From Exiguobacterium sp. TNDT2 (lineage in GTDB: Bacteria > Bacillota > Bacilli > Exiguobacteriales > Exiguobacteriaceae), in contig NZ_QLVE01000004.1 of assembly GCF_003331145.1 (NCBI RefSeq), positions 1-64,000 of the forward strand: a stretch of 64,000 bases of DNA. The letters run 5' to 3'. The notes beneath the pieces were generated by a model. It did no database searches, was not told the origin of the DNA, and saw only the letters and a list, made by a program, of their open reading frames with translations. Position 1 is the first letter of the stretch. Each line of letters opens with the position of its first letter. The translations under genes and the position numbers were made by a program. This document shows positions 18,983 to 27,072 of this stretch, one piece after another.

Positions 18983-19754
18983 ATTTATTCGTCGCCCAAG
19001 CTTGACCGCTGCAGCCCGGGACAGGTCGACAACGTTGTTGAAGTGACAATTTTTTTAGCTCTCTTTCGATAATCGGCTTATCGAGTTCTAAAATGAAAGC
19101 GAGCTCGGTAATCGTCGAAGTATCATAATGGCTTAATACTTTTTCGACATTCCAATCGGTCTCACGGCTCGGGACATAACCGAGCAGTTCAACCATGACC
19201 GCCTGATAGACGTCATACGGGTACAGCCCTTCGATTTTGAGCGCTTCGTCACGCGTGACGAACGTCAAGGCGGGAAGCGATTCGATTTCCCAGTCTTTCA
19301 AGATCTCGTGGTCGACTGCCAATGCGCTCAGCAATTGATTGGATTGGATATCGGCAGCCAGTTCATCGATGTCGAGTCCATAACTGACGAACGACCGGGC
19401 AATTTCCCATAAGTCGCTGTCACTAGAGTCATCCTTCAAAAAGATGTTATTAATATGCAGATGACGCATGAAACGCATCGCATGACGTCTTCCTTGCAAC
19501 TCCATAGCCTTAATCATCGTGAGAAGGCGAACCTCTTCTTGACATCCGCCAACACAACTAGGAACCGTCGAAACCATACGGAAACGAATCAAATGCCCGT
19601 ATTCGAGTTCGAGTTTTTTAATGAGTGTCATCACATGAAGCCCGTCCGGATCTGAAATATCCATGAAATAGAATAACTCTAATGGCTTATATGTTACTTG
19701 GATAGAAGATTCTTCCAATGAACAGAATGACTCATTACATTGTTCAAGTTCCAT
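18981..19754 (-). CDS. spxH: SpxH (YjbH) family ClpXP adaptor, lacking CXXC
   Basis: A 257-residue DsbA-like protein that presents Spx to ClpXP. The start at 19754 follows GAGGAGG on the minus strand. The segment PLELFYFMDISDPDGLHVMT aligns with [20 protein letters not shown] of B. subtilis SpxH, so the CXXC cysteines are replaced by Asp35 and Gly38. Other family features are present: AMELQGRRHAMRFMRHLH, PALTFV and YPYDVYQAVMVELLG. Since spx is in the same window, a role as Spx adaptor is likely, but redox control through the CXXC cannot operate. Other Cys residues (6, 11 and a VPSCVGGC pair) exist and could bind zinc. It is probably cotranscribed from the CYTH gene upstream. Confidence 0.85.
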   Translation of the reverse strand: MELEQCNESFCSLEESSIQVTYKPLELFYFMDISDPDGLHVMTLIKKLELEYGHLIRFRMVSTVPSCVGGCQEEVRLLTMIKAMELQGRRHAMRFMRHLHINNIFLKDDSSDSDLWEIARSFVSYGLDIDELAADIQSNQLLSALAVDHEILKDWEIESLPALTFVTRDEALKIEGLYPYDVYQAVMVELLGYVPSRETDWNVEKVLSHYDTSTITELAFILELDKPIIERELKKLSLQQRCRPVPGCSGQAWATNK

Positions 19755-19838
19755 TGTGTCGCCTCCTCTCCTAAACAAAATCAAATATATCGTATGCTCA
19801 TTGTAGCAACGAAAAAAAAAGGTTGGCAACGTATCTGC

Positions 19839-20420
19839 TCAACCTTGGCTTCGACGCATTTTTTCTTCCATGAATCGAACGATTTTATTTTTGGCAGGAC
19901 GGAAGGGGATGCCGTGGCGGTGAAGAAGCTGTTCAAAGGCAATTTTTCCTTTCGCCTCATCGGTCACTTCAAACTCGATTTCGTAGTCGTGAATCTCCAA
20001 ATAATGACTTTCGTCGAGGACGATCAGACCTTCCGGCGTCTCGAATTCTGCACGTTTCGTCTCAAGGCGGCCCAGATGTTCGAGCGGACCGCTCAAATGA
20101 AACGATGCGAGCGCTTCTTTCATCTGGTCGTCGTGGATGATGCCGTACTTGAACAAGTTCTCGGCTTCTGTTTCAGTGATGGTGGCATGCGTCTCGAGCA
20201 ATCCGACTTCATGCGGTTGTTTAAGTGTCAGCACTTGGCCATGTTTTTTCTCACGGATGCGAAGGGCGGCCCCGTGGTTTTTCAGTTCGAATGCCGGCGT
20301 GTCAAAGTAGTCATTTGCCTGCCAGTTTACTTTGTCCGTTAAGCCATAGGCGTTGAGCAACGCATCGTATTCGTCTTTCGTCAACATCGATTTAAATTCA
20401 ATTTCCACTTCTTGGGTCAT
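19839..20420 (-). CDS. CYTH domain protein (YjbK-like)
   Basis: A 193-residue CYTH-superfamily protein, a tunnel-fold enzyme group acting on triphosphates (inorganic triphosphatase or thiamine triphosphatase) or related phosphates. The signature EIEFK is at residues 5-9, followed by alternating charged strands typical of the fold: ALRIREKKHGQVLTLKQP, RLETKRAEF, LVLDES and EIEFEV. ATG 20420 is preferred over TTG 20423 and has GGAG nine bases upstream. B. subtilis yjbK holds the same place next to spxH and relQ. It is divergent from relQ. Confidence 0.88.
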   Translation of the reverse strand: MTQEVEIEFKSMLTKDEYDALLNAYGLTDKVNWQANDYFDTPAFELKNHGAALRIREKKHGQVLTLKQPHEVGLLETHATITETEAENLFKYGIIHDDQMKEALASFHLSGPLEHLGRLETKRAEFETPEGLIVLDESHYLEIHDYEIEFEVTDEAKGKIAFEQLLHRHGIPFRPAKNKIVRFMEEKMRRSQG

Positions 20421-20527
20421 CAATTATCGCTCCATTCTATGAACAATTGTTCGTTTATGATACCATACAATCGGATACATACGGAAAGAGCAGGGTTTTC
20501 CGAAACGAACGAAAGTGGTGACAGCAT

Positions 20528-21172
20528 ATGCAACCAATGGAGTGGGATCAATTTTTAGTACCGTATCAAATCGCGGTCGATGAGCTGAAAGTAAAATTCA
20601 AAGCGATTCGGAAACAATATAAATCTCAAAACGACCATTCACCAATCGAGTTTGTCACGGGACGGGTCAAACCGGTCGGCAGCATTCTCGAGAAGGCGAA
20701 ACGCAAGCAAATTCCTTACGACAAGTTGTCGACGGAAATGCAAGACATCGCCGGGCTCCGCATCATGTGTCAATTCGTAGACGATATTGTCCATGTCCTC
20801 GAGCTGCTTCATCACCGGACCGATTTTAAAATTGTCGAGGAACGGAACTATATCACGAACCAAAAGGAGTCGGGCTACCGTTCCTATCATCTGATTCTTG
20901 AGTACCCGGTGCAGACAATCCATGGTGAGTTCCCAACGCTCGTCGAAGTTCAAGTGCGGACGCTCGCGATGAATTTTTGGGCGACGATCGAACACTCGCT
21001 CAATTATAAATACGATGGGGATATGCCGATCGAAGTCCAAAAACGCTTACGCCGAGCCGCTGAGGCGGCATTCCTGCTCGATGCTGAGATGAGTCAGCTT
21101 CGTGTCGAGATTCAAGATGCACAGCAAGTGTTCCGGGATAAAGAAATGAACGTCCAAACGGATCAAGATTAG
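20528..21172 (+). CDS. relQ: small alarmone synthetase, GTP pyrophosphokinase
   Basis: A 214-residue single-domain (p)ppGpp synthetase that transfers pyrophosphate from ATP to GTP or GDP. It contains only the RelA/SpoT synthetase domain: FVTGRVKPVGSILEKAKRK (substrate-binding Arg/Lys), DIAGLRIMCQF (about 74-84), KESGYRSYHLI and the catalytic EVQVRTLAMNFWATIEH (about 138-154). There is no hydrolase, TGS or ACT domain. It is collinear with YjbM/SasB of B. subtilis and RelQ of Staphylococcus, and it precedes nadK and an RluA-type synthase as in those species. ATG 20528 was chosen; ATG 20537 is an alternative. Confidence 0.96.
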   Translation: MQPMEWDQFLVPYQIAVDELKVKFKAIRKQYKSQNDHSPIEFVTGRVKPVGSILEKAKRKQIPYDKLSTEMQDIAGLRIMCQFVDDIVHVLELLHHRTDFKIVEERNYITNQKESGYRSYHLILEYPVQTIHGEFPTLVEVQVRTLAMNFWATIEHSLNYKYDGDMPIEVQKRLRRAAEAAFLLDAEMSQLRVEIQDAQQVFRDKEMNVQTDQD

Positions 21173-21183
21173 GGGGTCAAGGT

Positions 21184-21981
21184 ATGCAATTTGCGATTGT
21201 AGCACGGGGTGACGCGCGCTCGGCCGATCTTGCGCGCGAGTTGACGAATAAATTGACCGAAGCAGGGCATACCGTCTCGAAAGAACCGCGAATCGTCGTT
21301 TCGGTCGGTGGGGATGGGACGATGCTTCAAGCGTTCCATGAATATATCGACCGGCTTGATGATACGCTCCTCGTCGGGATCCATACGGGCCATCTTGGGT
21401 TCTATGCCGACTGGCAACCGGACGAGCTCGACGAGTTGACGGAAATGATCACGAGCGAATCATTTGAACCGGTGTCCTATCCGCTTGTCGAGGTGCTGAT
21501 CGATTATGAGGACGGGACGACTGAACGGCAGCTCGCCATGAACGAGTGTACGATTAAAAACTACAAGCGGACGCTTGTATGCGATTTGTCGATTCGTGAC
21601 GATTATTTCGAGACGTTCCGCGGGGATGGGTTGTGCATTTCGACACCATCCGGGTCGACGGCCTATAACAAAGCACTCGGTGGGGCCATCGTCCATCCGT
21701 CGATTGAAGCGATTCAAGTGACCGAGATGGCGTCGATCAATAACTTGGTTTACAGGACGATCGGTTCACCGCTCTTGTTGCCGAAACATCATCAAGTGAA
21801 AATCGAACCGCACACGAAAACAGAATTTGAACTTGCGTTCGATCACCAAGAGGCGGTGTCTTGGTCGAACGTGCGCTCGATTCGCTGTGCGGTCGCGAAA
21901 GAAAAAGTCACGTTTGCCCGGTTCCGTCCGTTCCCATTTTGGCGACGGGTCCGGGAATCGTTCATTGAGGAAGGGAAGTAA
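21184..21981 (+). CDS. nadK: NAD kinase
   Basis: A 265-residue cytoplasmic enzyme phosphorylating NAD to NADP. The kinase motif GGDGTM is at residues 42-47. The NE/D element (LAMNECTIKN) and the glycine-rich SGSTAYNKALGG (near 158-169) are present. AGGGGGTCAAGG before the ATG is a good binding site. It lies 11 bases after relQ and three before the pseudouridine synthase gene, a conserved trio. The RoxS family is known to repress an NAD kinase (ppnKB) in B. subtilis, so regulation by the nearby RNA is conceivable but not shown. Confidence 0.96.
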   Translation: MQFAIVARGDARSADLARELTNKLTEAGHTVSKEPRIVVSVGGDGTMLQAFHEYIDRLDDTLLVGIHTGHLGFYADWQPDELDELTEMITSESFEPVSYPLVEVLIDYEDGTTERQLAMNECTIKNYKRTLVCDLSIRDDYFETFRGDGLCISTPSGSTAYNKALGGAIVHPSIEAIQVTEMASINNLVYRTIGSPLLLPKHHQVKIEPHTKTEFELAFDHQEAVSWSNVRSIRCAVAKEKVTFARFRPFPFWRRVRESFIEEGK

Positions 21982-21984
21982 CCG

Positions 21985-22851
21985 ATGTATGGATTCACAC
22001 TGCATCGCGTCGCGGGGACGAACGTCCCGATGCGCGATTTTTTAATGACAGACTGCGGCATCTCACGCAAGATGTTAACCCAAATTAAACAAGGGGGACT
22101 CATCCTCGTAAATGGGGAGCCGAGGACGGTACGCTATGACATCAGCGAAGGCGATGACGTGACGGTTCATTTCCCGGTCGAACAGCCTGCGGAGACGATG
22201 GTCCGCACGTCACGTCCGCTTACGATTTTGTTTGAGGACGACTACTTGCTCGCCGTCGATAAACCGGCGGGGATCGCGACGATCCCGTCCCGGCTCCATC
22301 CGGATGACACGCTCGCCAATGCGGTCCTCGGATACTACGGGCGAATCGGGTTGCAGTCGGCGATTCACGTCATCAATCGACTCGATCGTGACACGAGCGG
22401 CGTCGTCTTGTTCGCAAAATATGCGTACGTGCACCATCGATTCAGTGAATTGCAACAGACCGGGGGATTGGCACGGACGTATCTCGCTCTCGTCGAAGGG
22501 GATGTTTCGCCACAGACGATTGACGCCTCGATCGGTCGCGCCCCGGATTCAATCATGGAGCGAATCGTGACGGCAGACGGACAACACGCTGTGACCCATA
22601 TCCTTGAGGCGGAGCCGATCGGGGCGTATACGACGCTGACGATTGCTCTCGAGACCGGGCGGACGCATCAAATACGCGTCCATCTACGCCATATTGGACA
22701 TCCACTTCTTGGGGATACGATGTATGGCGGCAAGCCTGTGCTCGACCGTCACGCGCTCCATAGCGCCTCGGCGACGTTTTGCCACCCGATGACGGGGGAG
22801 AGACTCGTCATTGAGGCGACATACCCGCGTGACTTTCGACTTGAAGCATAA
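21985..22851 (+). CDS. RluA-family pseudouridine synthase
   Basis: A 288-residue enzyme isomerising uridines in rRNA or tRNA. The catalytic Asp lies in HVINRLDRDTSGVVLFAK (about residues 129-146), and the EGRTHQIRVHLRHIGHPLLGD-type motif near residue 220 reads TGRTHQIRVHL. An S4-like N-terminal part (RKMLTQIKQGGLILVNGE) is present. It begins three bases after the nadK stop (GAAGGGAAG within the nadK end serves as binding site) and corresponds to yjbO of B. subtilis. The exact target uridine cannot be inferred. Confidence 0.93.
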   Translation: MYGFTLHRVAGTNVPMRDFLMTDCGISRKMLTQIKQGGLILVNGEPRTVRYDISEGDDVTVHFPVEQPAETMVRTSRPLTILFEDDYLLAVDKPAGIATIPSRLHPDDTLANAVLGYYGRIGLQSAIHVINRLDRDTSGVVLFAKYAYVHHRFSELQQTGGLARTYLALVEGDVSPQTIDASIGRAPDSIMERIVTADGQHAVTHILEAEPIGAYTTLTIALETGRTHQIRVHLRHIGHPLLGDTMYGGKPVLDRHALHSASATFCHPMTGERLVIEATYPRDFRLEA

Positions 22852-22854
22852 TAC

Positions 22855-22893
22855 AAACAGTCCCGCACTCAGCTGAGCGCGGGACTGTTTTTT
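22855..22893. terminator. bidirectional terminator between rluD-like gene and rodA
   Basis: AACAGTCCCGC / GCGGGACTGTT stem with T tract; the other strand carries TTGTATT, weaker. Convergent genes share it. Confidence 0.9.
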
Positions 22894-24059
22894 CAATCGT
22901 CGTCGAACATATACGATTTTGATTTTGAAGCGACGTTCATGACGAGGCCGATGGCGATCATGTTCATGATGATCCCGGTCCCCCCGTAACTGATGAACGG
23001 TAACGTCAGACCGGTGATTGGAAGGACACCGATCGTCATGCCGATGTTTTGGAAAATCTGGAACGTGAACATGGCGATGACTGCGGTCACGATATAACTG
23101 CCGAACGGGCTGCTCGCTTCAAGCGCAATATGGATCATCCGATATAAGAACAGAAAGAAGACGATAATCACGATGGCCGCTCCGATGAACCCGTAATGTT
23201 CAGCGATGACGGCGAAGATGAAATCGGTCTGCGACTCTGGCAGGTAGACCAACCCTTGGCCATAGCCGGCCCCAAACATTTGACCGGACCCGATCGCCTG
23301 AAGCGATTTAATCAATTGGAAGGCCAAATCGTCAGAATACTCATACGGGTAAATCCAGGCTTGGAAACGATTCAAGGCATGGCCCGGCACAAAGCTTTGC
23401 AACACCTCGAAATGGGCAAAGAACAAGTACATGAAGCCGCCGATCGTCACGGCAGCAGCGCTAAATAGACCGAGCAACCACTTCCAGCCGATGCCGGAGA
23501 CGATGATGGTGGCGCCGAGCATCGTGATGAGAACCAGGCCGGTCCCTAAGTCTGGCTGGGTCACAATCAGTCCGAGTGGCGGTATGGCGAGTAGGACGAG
23601 CTTCGTTAACAGCCACGTATCCTGTTGGGACGAGCCGTAGCGTTTATTATGGTCGTAGACGATCGTAGCCATGGAGATGAGTAAAAACAACTTCATGAAT
23701 TCGGCCGGTTGAAAACTGAAACCAGGCACGTTATACCAGCCATATGCTCCATTGATATTTGGAACGAGTGTCGTATCCCGAAGCGGAATCAACCCCACTA
23801 AAAGGAGCAGCCCGAAGGAATAGAGATACCAGTGAATTTTTCGCAACTGTTCGTACTCGATCGTCATAATGGCGAACATGGCCACGAATCCGAGAATATA
23901 ACGAATCCCTTGATCGAATGCGAAGTTGATATGTTGTAATCGTGTCGGCAGCATCGGTTGTGCCGTGTAGATGGCGCCGAGGCTTATGACCATCAAAAAA
24001 AAGACGATTGTCAAAAGTGTCGTGTCTAAACTTCTTAAATAAGATTGAATGCGGTTCAT
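22893..24059 (-). CDS. rodA: SEDS family peptidoglycan polymerase RodA/FtsW type
   Basis: A 388-residue polytopic membrane glycosyltransferase that polymerises lipid II. About ten hydrophobic segments are visible. SEDS hallmarks are GWYNVPGFSFQPAEFMK (about 118-134), the catalytic Asp in VTQPDLGTGLV (about 176-186), the LPESQTDFIFAVIAEHYG loop (about 277-294) and LPFISYGGTG near the C-terminus. The loop and the length fit RodA better than FtsW or SpoVE. It is monocistronic, convergent with the relQ-nadK operon and divergent from fabI. The end at 22893 overlaps the terminator region. Confidence 0.93.
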   Translation of the reverse strand: MNRIQSYLRSLDTTLLTIVFFLMVISLGAIYTAQPMLPTRLQHINFAFDQGIRYILGFVAMFAIMTIEYEQLRKIHWYLYSFGLLLLVGLIPLRDTTLVPNINGAYGWYNVPGFSFQPAEFMKLFLLISMATIVYDHNKRYGSSQQDTWLLTKLVLLAIPPLGLIVTQPDLGTGLVLITMLGATIIVSGIGWKWLLGLFSAAAVTIGGFMYLFFAHFEVLQSFVPGHALNRFQAWIYPYEYSDDLAFQLIKSLQAIGSGQMFGAGYGQGLVYLPESQTDFIFAVIAEHYGFIGAAIVIIVFFLFLYRMIHIALEASSPFGSYIVTAVIAMFTFQIFQNIGMTIGVLPITGLTLPFISYGGTGIIMNMIAIGLVMNVASKSKSYMFDDD

Positions 24060-24136
24060 GATGAAGTCGTCTCACCCTTTCTATACGTATTTTATCTTAC
24101 CGTAAGTTAAAAAAATCGCAATACGTTACACGCTAG

Positions 24137-24165
24137 TTGACAAAACAGACACCATTCTGTAATCT
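24137..24165 (+). promoter_or_regulatory. fabI promoter
   Basis: TTGACA (24137-24142), 17 bases, TAATCT (24160-24165). The predicted start, near 24172, abuts the FapR-like operator. Confidence 0.75.
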
Positions 24166-24176
24166 GATAACAGATG

Positions 24177-24193
24177 TTATAACCAGGTACTAA
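24177..24193. promoter_or_regulatory. FapR operator-like inverted repeat
   Basis: TTATAACCAGGTACTAA matches 14 of 17 bases of the FapR operator TTAGTACCAGATACTAA. It sits a few bases downstream of the predicted fabI transcription start. FapR represses fatty-acid and phospholipid synthesis genes of Bacillales and is released by malonyl-CoA. Binding is inferred from sequence. Confidence 0.8.
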
Positions 24194-24208
24194 AAAGGGG
24201 AGTTTACG

Positions 24209-24982
24209 ATGTCCATCTATCCAACGTTAACGAATCAGACGTATGTCGTCATGGGAATTGCCAATAAACGCTCGATCGCATGGGCGATCGCAAAGACGCT
24301 CGACGCAGCAGGCGCGAAGCTCGTCCTCACGTATGCGGCTGAACGTTTCAAGTCAGGTCTTGAGTCGCTCGCGGCCGACTTGAACGGGGAAGCGCTACTC
24401 TTAGAGTGCGACGTCACGAACGACGAAGCGATTGACGAGACGTTCCGTACGATTCACGAGCAAGCAGGTCCGGTTCAAGGAATTGCCCACTCGATCGCTT
24501 TCGCCGACAAAGAAGCACTTCGCGGCGAGTTCTCCGAAATGACACGCGGCCAGTTCGCACAAGCGCTCGACATCTCGGCGTACAGCTTGACGGCCGTCGT
24601 CAAAGCGGCCAAACCGTATTTCGCAGAAAACGCATCGGTCATCACGCTCACGTACCTCGGCGGTGAGCGCGTCGTCCCGAACTACAACTTGATGGGTGTC
24701 GCGAAGGCCGCCCTCGACTCGAGCGTCAAATATTTGGCGAACGAATATGGCCCTCACGGCGTCCGCGTGAACGCGATCTCGGCAGGACCGATCCGCACGT
24801 TGTCAGCCAAAGGTGTCGGCGACTTTAACAGTATCTTGTCTGAGCTTGAGCAGAAGGCGCCGCTACGTCGCAATGTGTCGGCAGAAGAAGTGGCCTCGAC
24901 GGGCTTGTTCTTGTTGTCGAGCATGGGCAGCGGTGTGACGGGGGAAATCATTCACGTTGACAGTGGATATCATATTTTGTGA
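24209..24982 (+). CDS. fabI: enoyl-[acyl-carrier-protein] reductase (NADH), FabI
   Basis: A 257-residue atypical SDR that reduces enoyl-ACP in each elongation cycle of fatty-acid synthesis. The cofactor region is GIANKRSIAWAIAKTL (about 16-31) and the FabI active site is Y-x6-K in YNLMGVAKAAL. The AGPIRTLSAKGV loop contacts the substrate. The C-terminus VTGEIIHVDSGYHIL is typical. AAAGGGGAG precedes the ATG. A FapR-like operator and a consensus promoter lie directly upstream. It is the target family of triclosan-like inhibitors. Confidence 0.97.
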   Translation: MSIYPTLTNQTYVVMGIANKRSIAWAIAKTLDAAGAKLVLTYAAERFKSGLESLAADLNGEALLLECDVTNDEAIDETFRTIHEQAGPVQGIAHSIAFADKEALRGEFSEMTRGQFAQALDISAYSLTAVVKAAKPYFAENASVITLTYLGGERVVPNYNLMGVAKAALDSSVKYLANEYGPHGVRVNAISAGPIRTLSAKGVGDFNSILSELEQKAPLRRNVSAEEVASTGLFLLSSMGSGVTGEIIHVDSGYHIL

Positions 24983-24991
24983 TTTTGCAAC

Positions 24992-25018
24992 AGAGCGCAA
25001 CGATGCGCTCTTTTTTTT
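24992..25018 (+). terminator. terminator of fabI
   Basis: GAGCGCA / TGCGCTC stem with a short loop and eight T. Confidence 0.9.
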
Positions 25019-25068
25019 GTATTATTTTGAATCGATTACGGGTAAGGACTTGTGAAGGAGGTTGGATC

Positions 25069-25257
25069 ATGGGTCCTTATCAGATAGATTTCACAGTCGT
25101 CCAATATGGAAATCGCCAAGTTCAACCGACGGAACGGGCACATCTTGAGCCGGTCACGCGGATTCAACGTGTCCAACGAATCAGGCCGCGCCAAGAAGAA
25201 TGGTTAGAAGCCGAGCAACAAAACAGCCCCGGTCGATTTGTCGACCGGAGCGTGTAA
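25069..25257 (+). CDS. hypothetical protein, 62 aa
   Basis: ATG 25069 follows a strong AAGGAGG site at 25056-25062. The product begins MGPYQIDFTVVQYGNRQVQ and is rich in Gln, Arg and Glu in its second half, without a hydrophobic segment or metal-binding motif. Its last codons form the palindrome CCGGTCGA...TCGACCGG, which doubles as terminator for the convergent gene. I do not recognise the family. Confidence 0.65.
   Translation: MGPYQIDFTVVQYGNRQVQPTERAHLEPVTRIQRVQRIRPRQEEWLEAEQQNSPGRFVDRSV
25215..25250 (-). terminator. terminator of the 2H-phosphoesterase gene, inside the 62-aa gene
   Basis: CCGGTCGA / TCGACCGG stem with loop TTTG; on the minus strand it is followed by GGCTGTTTTGTT. The hairpin lies in the coding end of the convergent gene. 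Confidence 0.7.
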
Positions 25258-25259
25258 TC

Positions 25260-25769
25260 TTATCCGCGGAACCGGAACGTCTCATAGACGTTCCATGTTT
25301 CGTTTTCGAGCTCATACATGACAGCCATGCGGTTGACGGTCTCCTCAAAATGAACCTGTTCCATCCGCATCCGTTCAAGCACATCGAATAGTTCCGCATC
25401 AGTCAAATCTTGACCGATGGTGATGTGTGGCAGGAAATCATATTTTGGAGGCTGGTTGAGGAGTCCCTCATGAAGCTTGTCCTGAAGCGCTGATAATTCG
25501 CGCGTCGGCAACACCTTCAAGTAAAGAACGTTGTTCGTCGGTGCGAACGAGCGGACCCCGTCGATTTTTAATTGAATTGGCTTAGTCGTGTCGGCGACTT
25601 GTTGCAAATACTCGAGTATTTTCGGTAAATCGGCTTCGTCAATCTCTGTACGTTCCTTGAGTGTCACGTGTGGTGATATCAAGGCGTACTTCGTGTCATA
25701 CCGTTTCCGATACGAGTTGGCGAAATCTTGAACTTGTTTTGATGGAAATAAGACTACCCCAATCTTCAT
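25260..25769 (-). CDS. 2H phosphoesterase superfamily protein (YjcG-like)
   Basis: A 169-residue member of the 2'-5' RNA ligase / cyclic phosphodiesterase fold. The two diagnostic HxT motifs are HVTL (about residues 34-37) and HITI (about 115-118), about 80 residues apart as expected. It begins MKIGVVLFPSKQVQDFANSY, which fits the YjcG subfamily of Bacillales. The natural substrate is unknown; RNA end processing is a family-level guess. AGGGGG-type site (GGGGGAACTGG) precedes the ATG on the minus strand. Monocistronic. Confidence 0.9.
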   Translation of the reverse strand: MKIGVVLFPSKQVQDFANSYRKRYDTKYALISPHVTLKERTEIDEADLPKILEYLQQVADTTKPIQLKIDGVRSFAPTNNVLYLKVLPTRELSALQDKLHEGLLNQPPKYDFLPHITIGQDLTDAELFDVLERMRMEQVHFEETVNRMAVMYELENETWNVYETFRFRG

Positions 25770-25919
25770 TCCAGTTCCCCCTCTATAAAGTGGTCTACTT
25801 TTTTATGATGACTGATTTATTGAATGAAGTCAAAGCGGGCTTAGTCTTTTTTTCGAGTTTTCAGTATAATAGAGATTGAGTACTTCGAGAAATACCATCT
25901 CGAGATGAAAGGATGTGTA

Positions 25920-25935
25920 GCGGGAGTGTTCCCGC
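25920..25935 (+). other. hairpin between ribosome binding site and start of pgpA
   Basis: GCGGGA GTGT TCCCGC forms a six-base stem with a four-base loop. It lies between AAAGGATG (about 25908-25915) and ATG 25940; folding would shorten the effective spacing to about eight bases. Confidence 0.6.
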
Positions 25936-25939
25936 CTAA

Positions 25940-26488
25940 ATGATGAAATATGTACCACACTCACGAGACGTACGCGAGGCCGCACGGGCCAGGTTGATTG
26001 AACGGGGCGTATCGATTGAATCGATCGCCGAGATCGTCTATCAAATGCAGGCGCCATATTCGCCTCACTTATCATTGAAAGACTGCACGGAATCGGTCGA
26101 GGCCGTGTTAGATAAACGCGAGCTCCAACATGCGATTCTCGTCGGATCAGAACTAGACATTCTCGCCGAACGCGGTCAGTTGTCCGAGCCGCTTTTATCG
26201 ATTGTGGCTTCGGACGAAGGCTTGTTCGGTGTTGATGAGACAATCGCCATCGGGGCCGTCAACACATATGGTTCCATTGCCGTCACGACGTTCGGATACT
26301 TAGACAAAGCGAAGATTGGCATCATTAAGCAGCTCGATACAAAAATGGAAGACGGACAAGTCCATACGTTTATGGATGACATTGTAGGCGCAATTGCGGC
26401 GAACGCATCGGGACGCTTGGCGCACCGGCTACGTGACATGACCGACTTTGGGGAAGAAGAGATGCGGGAACGAAAAGGGTTATATTGA
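25940..26488 (+). CDS. pgpA: phosphatidylglycerophosphatase A (YutG-like)
   Basis: A 182-residue protein of the YutG/PgpA family, which removes phosphate from phosphatidylglycerophosphate to give phosphatidylglycerol. The C-terminal half carries the family stretch DEGLFGVDETIAIGAVNTYGSIAVTTFGYLDK followed by HTFMDDIVGAIAAN. Unlike E. coli PgpA it has no strongly hydrophobic helix, as in other YutG proteins. An in-frame stop at 25937-25939 fixes ATG 25940 (or 25943) as the start. The only purine-rich site (AAAGGATG, about 25908) is about 25 bases away, with a perfect hairpin in between. The stop overlaps the next gene. Confidence 0.85.
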   Translation: MMKYVPHSRDVREAARARLIERGVSIESIAEIVYQMQAPYSPHLSLKDCTESVEAVLDKRELQHAILVGSELDILAERGQLSEPLLSIVASDEGLFGVDETIAIGAVNTYGSIAVTTFGYLDKAKIGIIKQLDTKMEDGQVHTFMDDIVGAIAANASGRLAHRLRDMTDFGEEEMRERKGLY

Positions 26489-27072
26489 TGACTTCTCGCT
26501 CGAAAACGCTGGCGATCACCGGGACGATTGGATTCGTTCTCTTCTCGGTGTTCGTCGTTTTAGGTTGGGTGGTGCCAATCGACCGGTTCGTCACGTCTGC
26601 GCTCGAGCCGCTCGCCGGACCGTTGTTCGTCTACGTGACCGAGCTCGGGAGCGTGAAGGTATTGATTGGCCTGTCGTTTATCGGCATGCTTTATTTTTTG
26701 TGGCGGGGTGACCGGTTCGAGGCGTATCGCTTACCGAGTGTCGTCATCACGACGCTACTTGTGACGCAAGGGCTGAAACTTAGTTTTGGTGTCGACCGGC
26801 CGTCAATCGATGCTGCACTCGACGCGACGACATACAGTTTCCCGAGCGGCCATGCCTCAGGGTCACTCGCATTATATGGATTGATCGCCATATGGGTGTA
26901 TCGACGCTTTGGAAGTGTAACGGGGTTGATTTTACTTGTCATGCTGACGTTAGGCGTCTCGTTCAGCCGGGTCATCTTGAACGTCCACTATTTCAGTGAC
27001 GTCATCGGAGGCTGGATCGTCGCCCTGATCATCATGGCAGGTTCAGAAATAGTAAGGAGGAGACAGAATTGA
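26488..27072 (+). CDS. PAP2 family membrane phosphatase
   Basis: A 194-residue lipid phosphatase of the PAP2 superfamily with about five or six membrane segments. The three catalytic motifs are KLSFGVDRPS (variant of KxxxxxxRP, about residues 91-100), YSFPSGHASG (PSGH, about 113-122) and SRVILNVHYFSDVIGG (SRxxxxxHxxxD, about 152-167). Likely substrates are undecaprenyl pyrophosphate, phosphatidylglycerophosphate or phosphatidic acid. ATG 26488 overlaps the pgpA stop (TGATG), so the two phosphatases are translationally coupled. Its last codons overlap the next start. Confidence 0.92.
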   Translation: MTSRSKTLAITGTIGFVLFSVFVVLGWVVPIDRFVTSALEPLAGPLFVYVTELGSVKVLIGLSFIGMLYFLWRGDRFEAYRLPSVVITTLLVTQGLKLSFGVDRPSIDAALDATTYSFPSGHASGSLALYGLIAIWVYRRFGSVTGLILLVMLTLGVSFSRVILNVHYFSDVIGGWIVALIIMAGSEIVRRRQN

